This document shows positions 63,881-64,000 of a stretch of DNA of 64,000 nt, one piece after another. The DNA comes from Chryseosolibacter histidinae (lineage in GTDB: Bacteria; Bacteroidota; Bacteroidia; Cytophagales; Cyclobacteriaceae): NCBI RefSeq assembly GCF_018598225.1, contig NZ_JAHESF010000005.1, positions 62,001-126,000 on the forward strand, given 5' to 3'. Below the pieces are notes generated by a model. It did no database searches and was not told the origin of the DNA. It was given only the letters and a program-made list of their open reading frames with translations. Position 1 is the stretch's first letter. Each line of letters begins with the position of its first letter. The translations under genes and the position numbers were made by a program.

Positions 63881-64000
63881 ATGGAACCCGAGCCGAAAAT
63901 CTCTTTTGAAGACACCGCGATAGCATTCTCTTACAAATCGAACGCTGAGCTGCGAAAAGCCAACTTCATCTTCTCAACCGTTAACCATCCCTGGATCTCA
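63881..64000 (+). CDS. Proline dehydrogenase family protein, N-terminal fragment
   Basis: The first 40 residues of a gene cut by the window end. The stretch ISFEDTAIAFSYKSNAELRK and then IFSTVNHPWIS matches the start of Bacteroidota proline dehydrogenases as I know them. Its position next to aroB agrees with an arrangement common in the phylum. The enzyme would oxidise proline to pyrroline-5-carboxylate with FAD. The call rests on a short segment. Confidence 0.7.
   Translation, partial: MEPEPKISFEDTAIAFSYKSNAELRKANFIFSTVNHPWIS

Overview
The window comes from a member of the Bacteroidota, most likely the Cytophagales; this is inference from gene content and signals. It has a SusC/SusD pair, C-terminal tails resembling type IX secretion signals, the phylum's TTTG-N19-TAnnTTTG promoters, few Shine-Dalgarno sequences, and the core order rpsG-fusA-rpsJ ... 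rplC to rplQ-carA-eno. The first gene (rpsG) and the last (a proline dehydrogenase family gene) are cut by the window edges.

Layout. 1-2772: end of the str operon (rpsG', fusA, rpsJ), closed by a terminator. 2791-16472: about 14 kb of mostly minus-strand accessory genes lying between rpsJ and rplC, which are adjacent in most bacteria. It holds an exported molybdenum hydroxylase (IorA/IorB type) with XdhC and MocA-like maturation proteins, two c-type cytochromes, a SCO protein, a HemJ-like membrane protein, a MOSC protein, a short alpha-glucan phosphorylase, and a FecCD/FecE-type ABC transporter. 16639-31768: the S10, spc and alpha clusters (rplC to rplQ, with secY, map, infA, rpmJ and rpoA), started by a consensus promoter and restarted by a second one before rpsH. 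31846-34324: carA and eno. 34513-43650: a Pif1-like helicase, a SusC/SusD/lipoprotein operon and a DeoR-type regulator. 43773-49487: an FtsB/DivIC-like protein, an outer-membrane protein, an Ldh-type oxidoreductase, a DUF4139 protein and Lnt. 49770-50975: tandem secreted 191-residue proteins of unknown function. 51280-60046: a TonB-dependent receptor, three YfiR-family (DUF4154) proteins and a soluble PAS histidine kinase, interrupted by Ppx/GppA, an acyl-CoA carboxylase beta subunit and an M42 peptidase. 60140 to end: a metal-receptor protein without a signal peptide, aroA, a small membrane protein, aroB and the start of a proline dehydrogenase.

How they work together. The ribosomal block makes the 30S/50S proteins, the RNA polymerase alpha subunit and the Sec channel as a growth-linked unit. 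The island appears to assemble and wire a periplasmic Mo-enzyme to cytochromes. The YfiR/receptor/kinase group looks like an envelope-sensing module whose output cannot be seen here. Many spacers carry short-word inverted repeats, including three related elements of about 150 bp. No tRNA, rRNA, CRISPR array, transposase or integrase was recognised.
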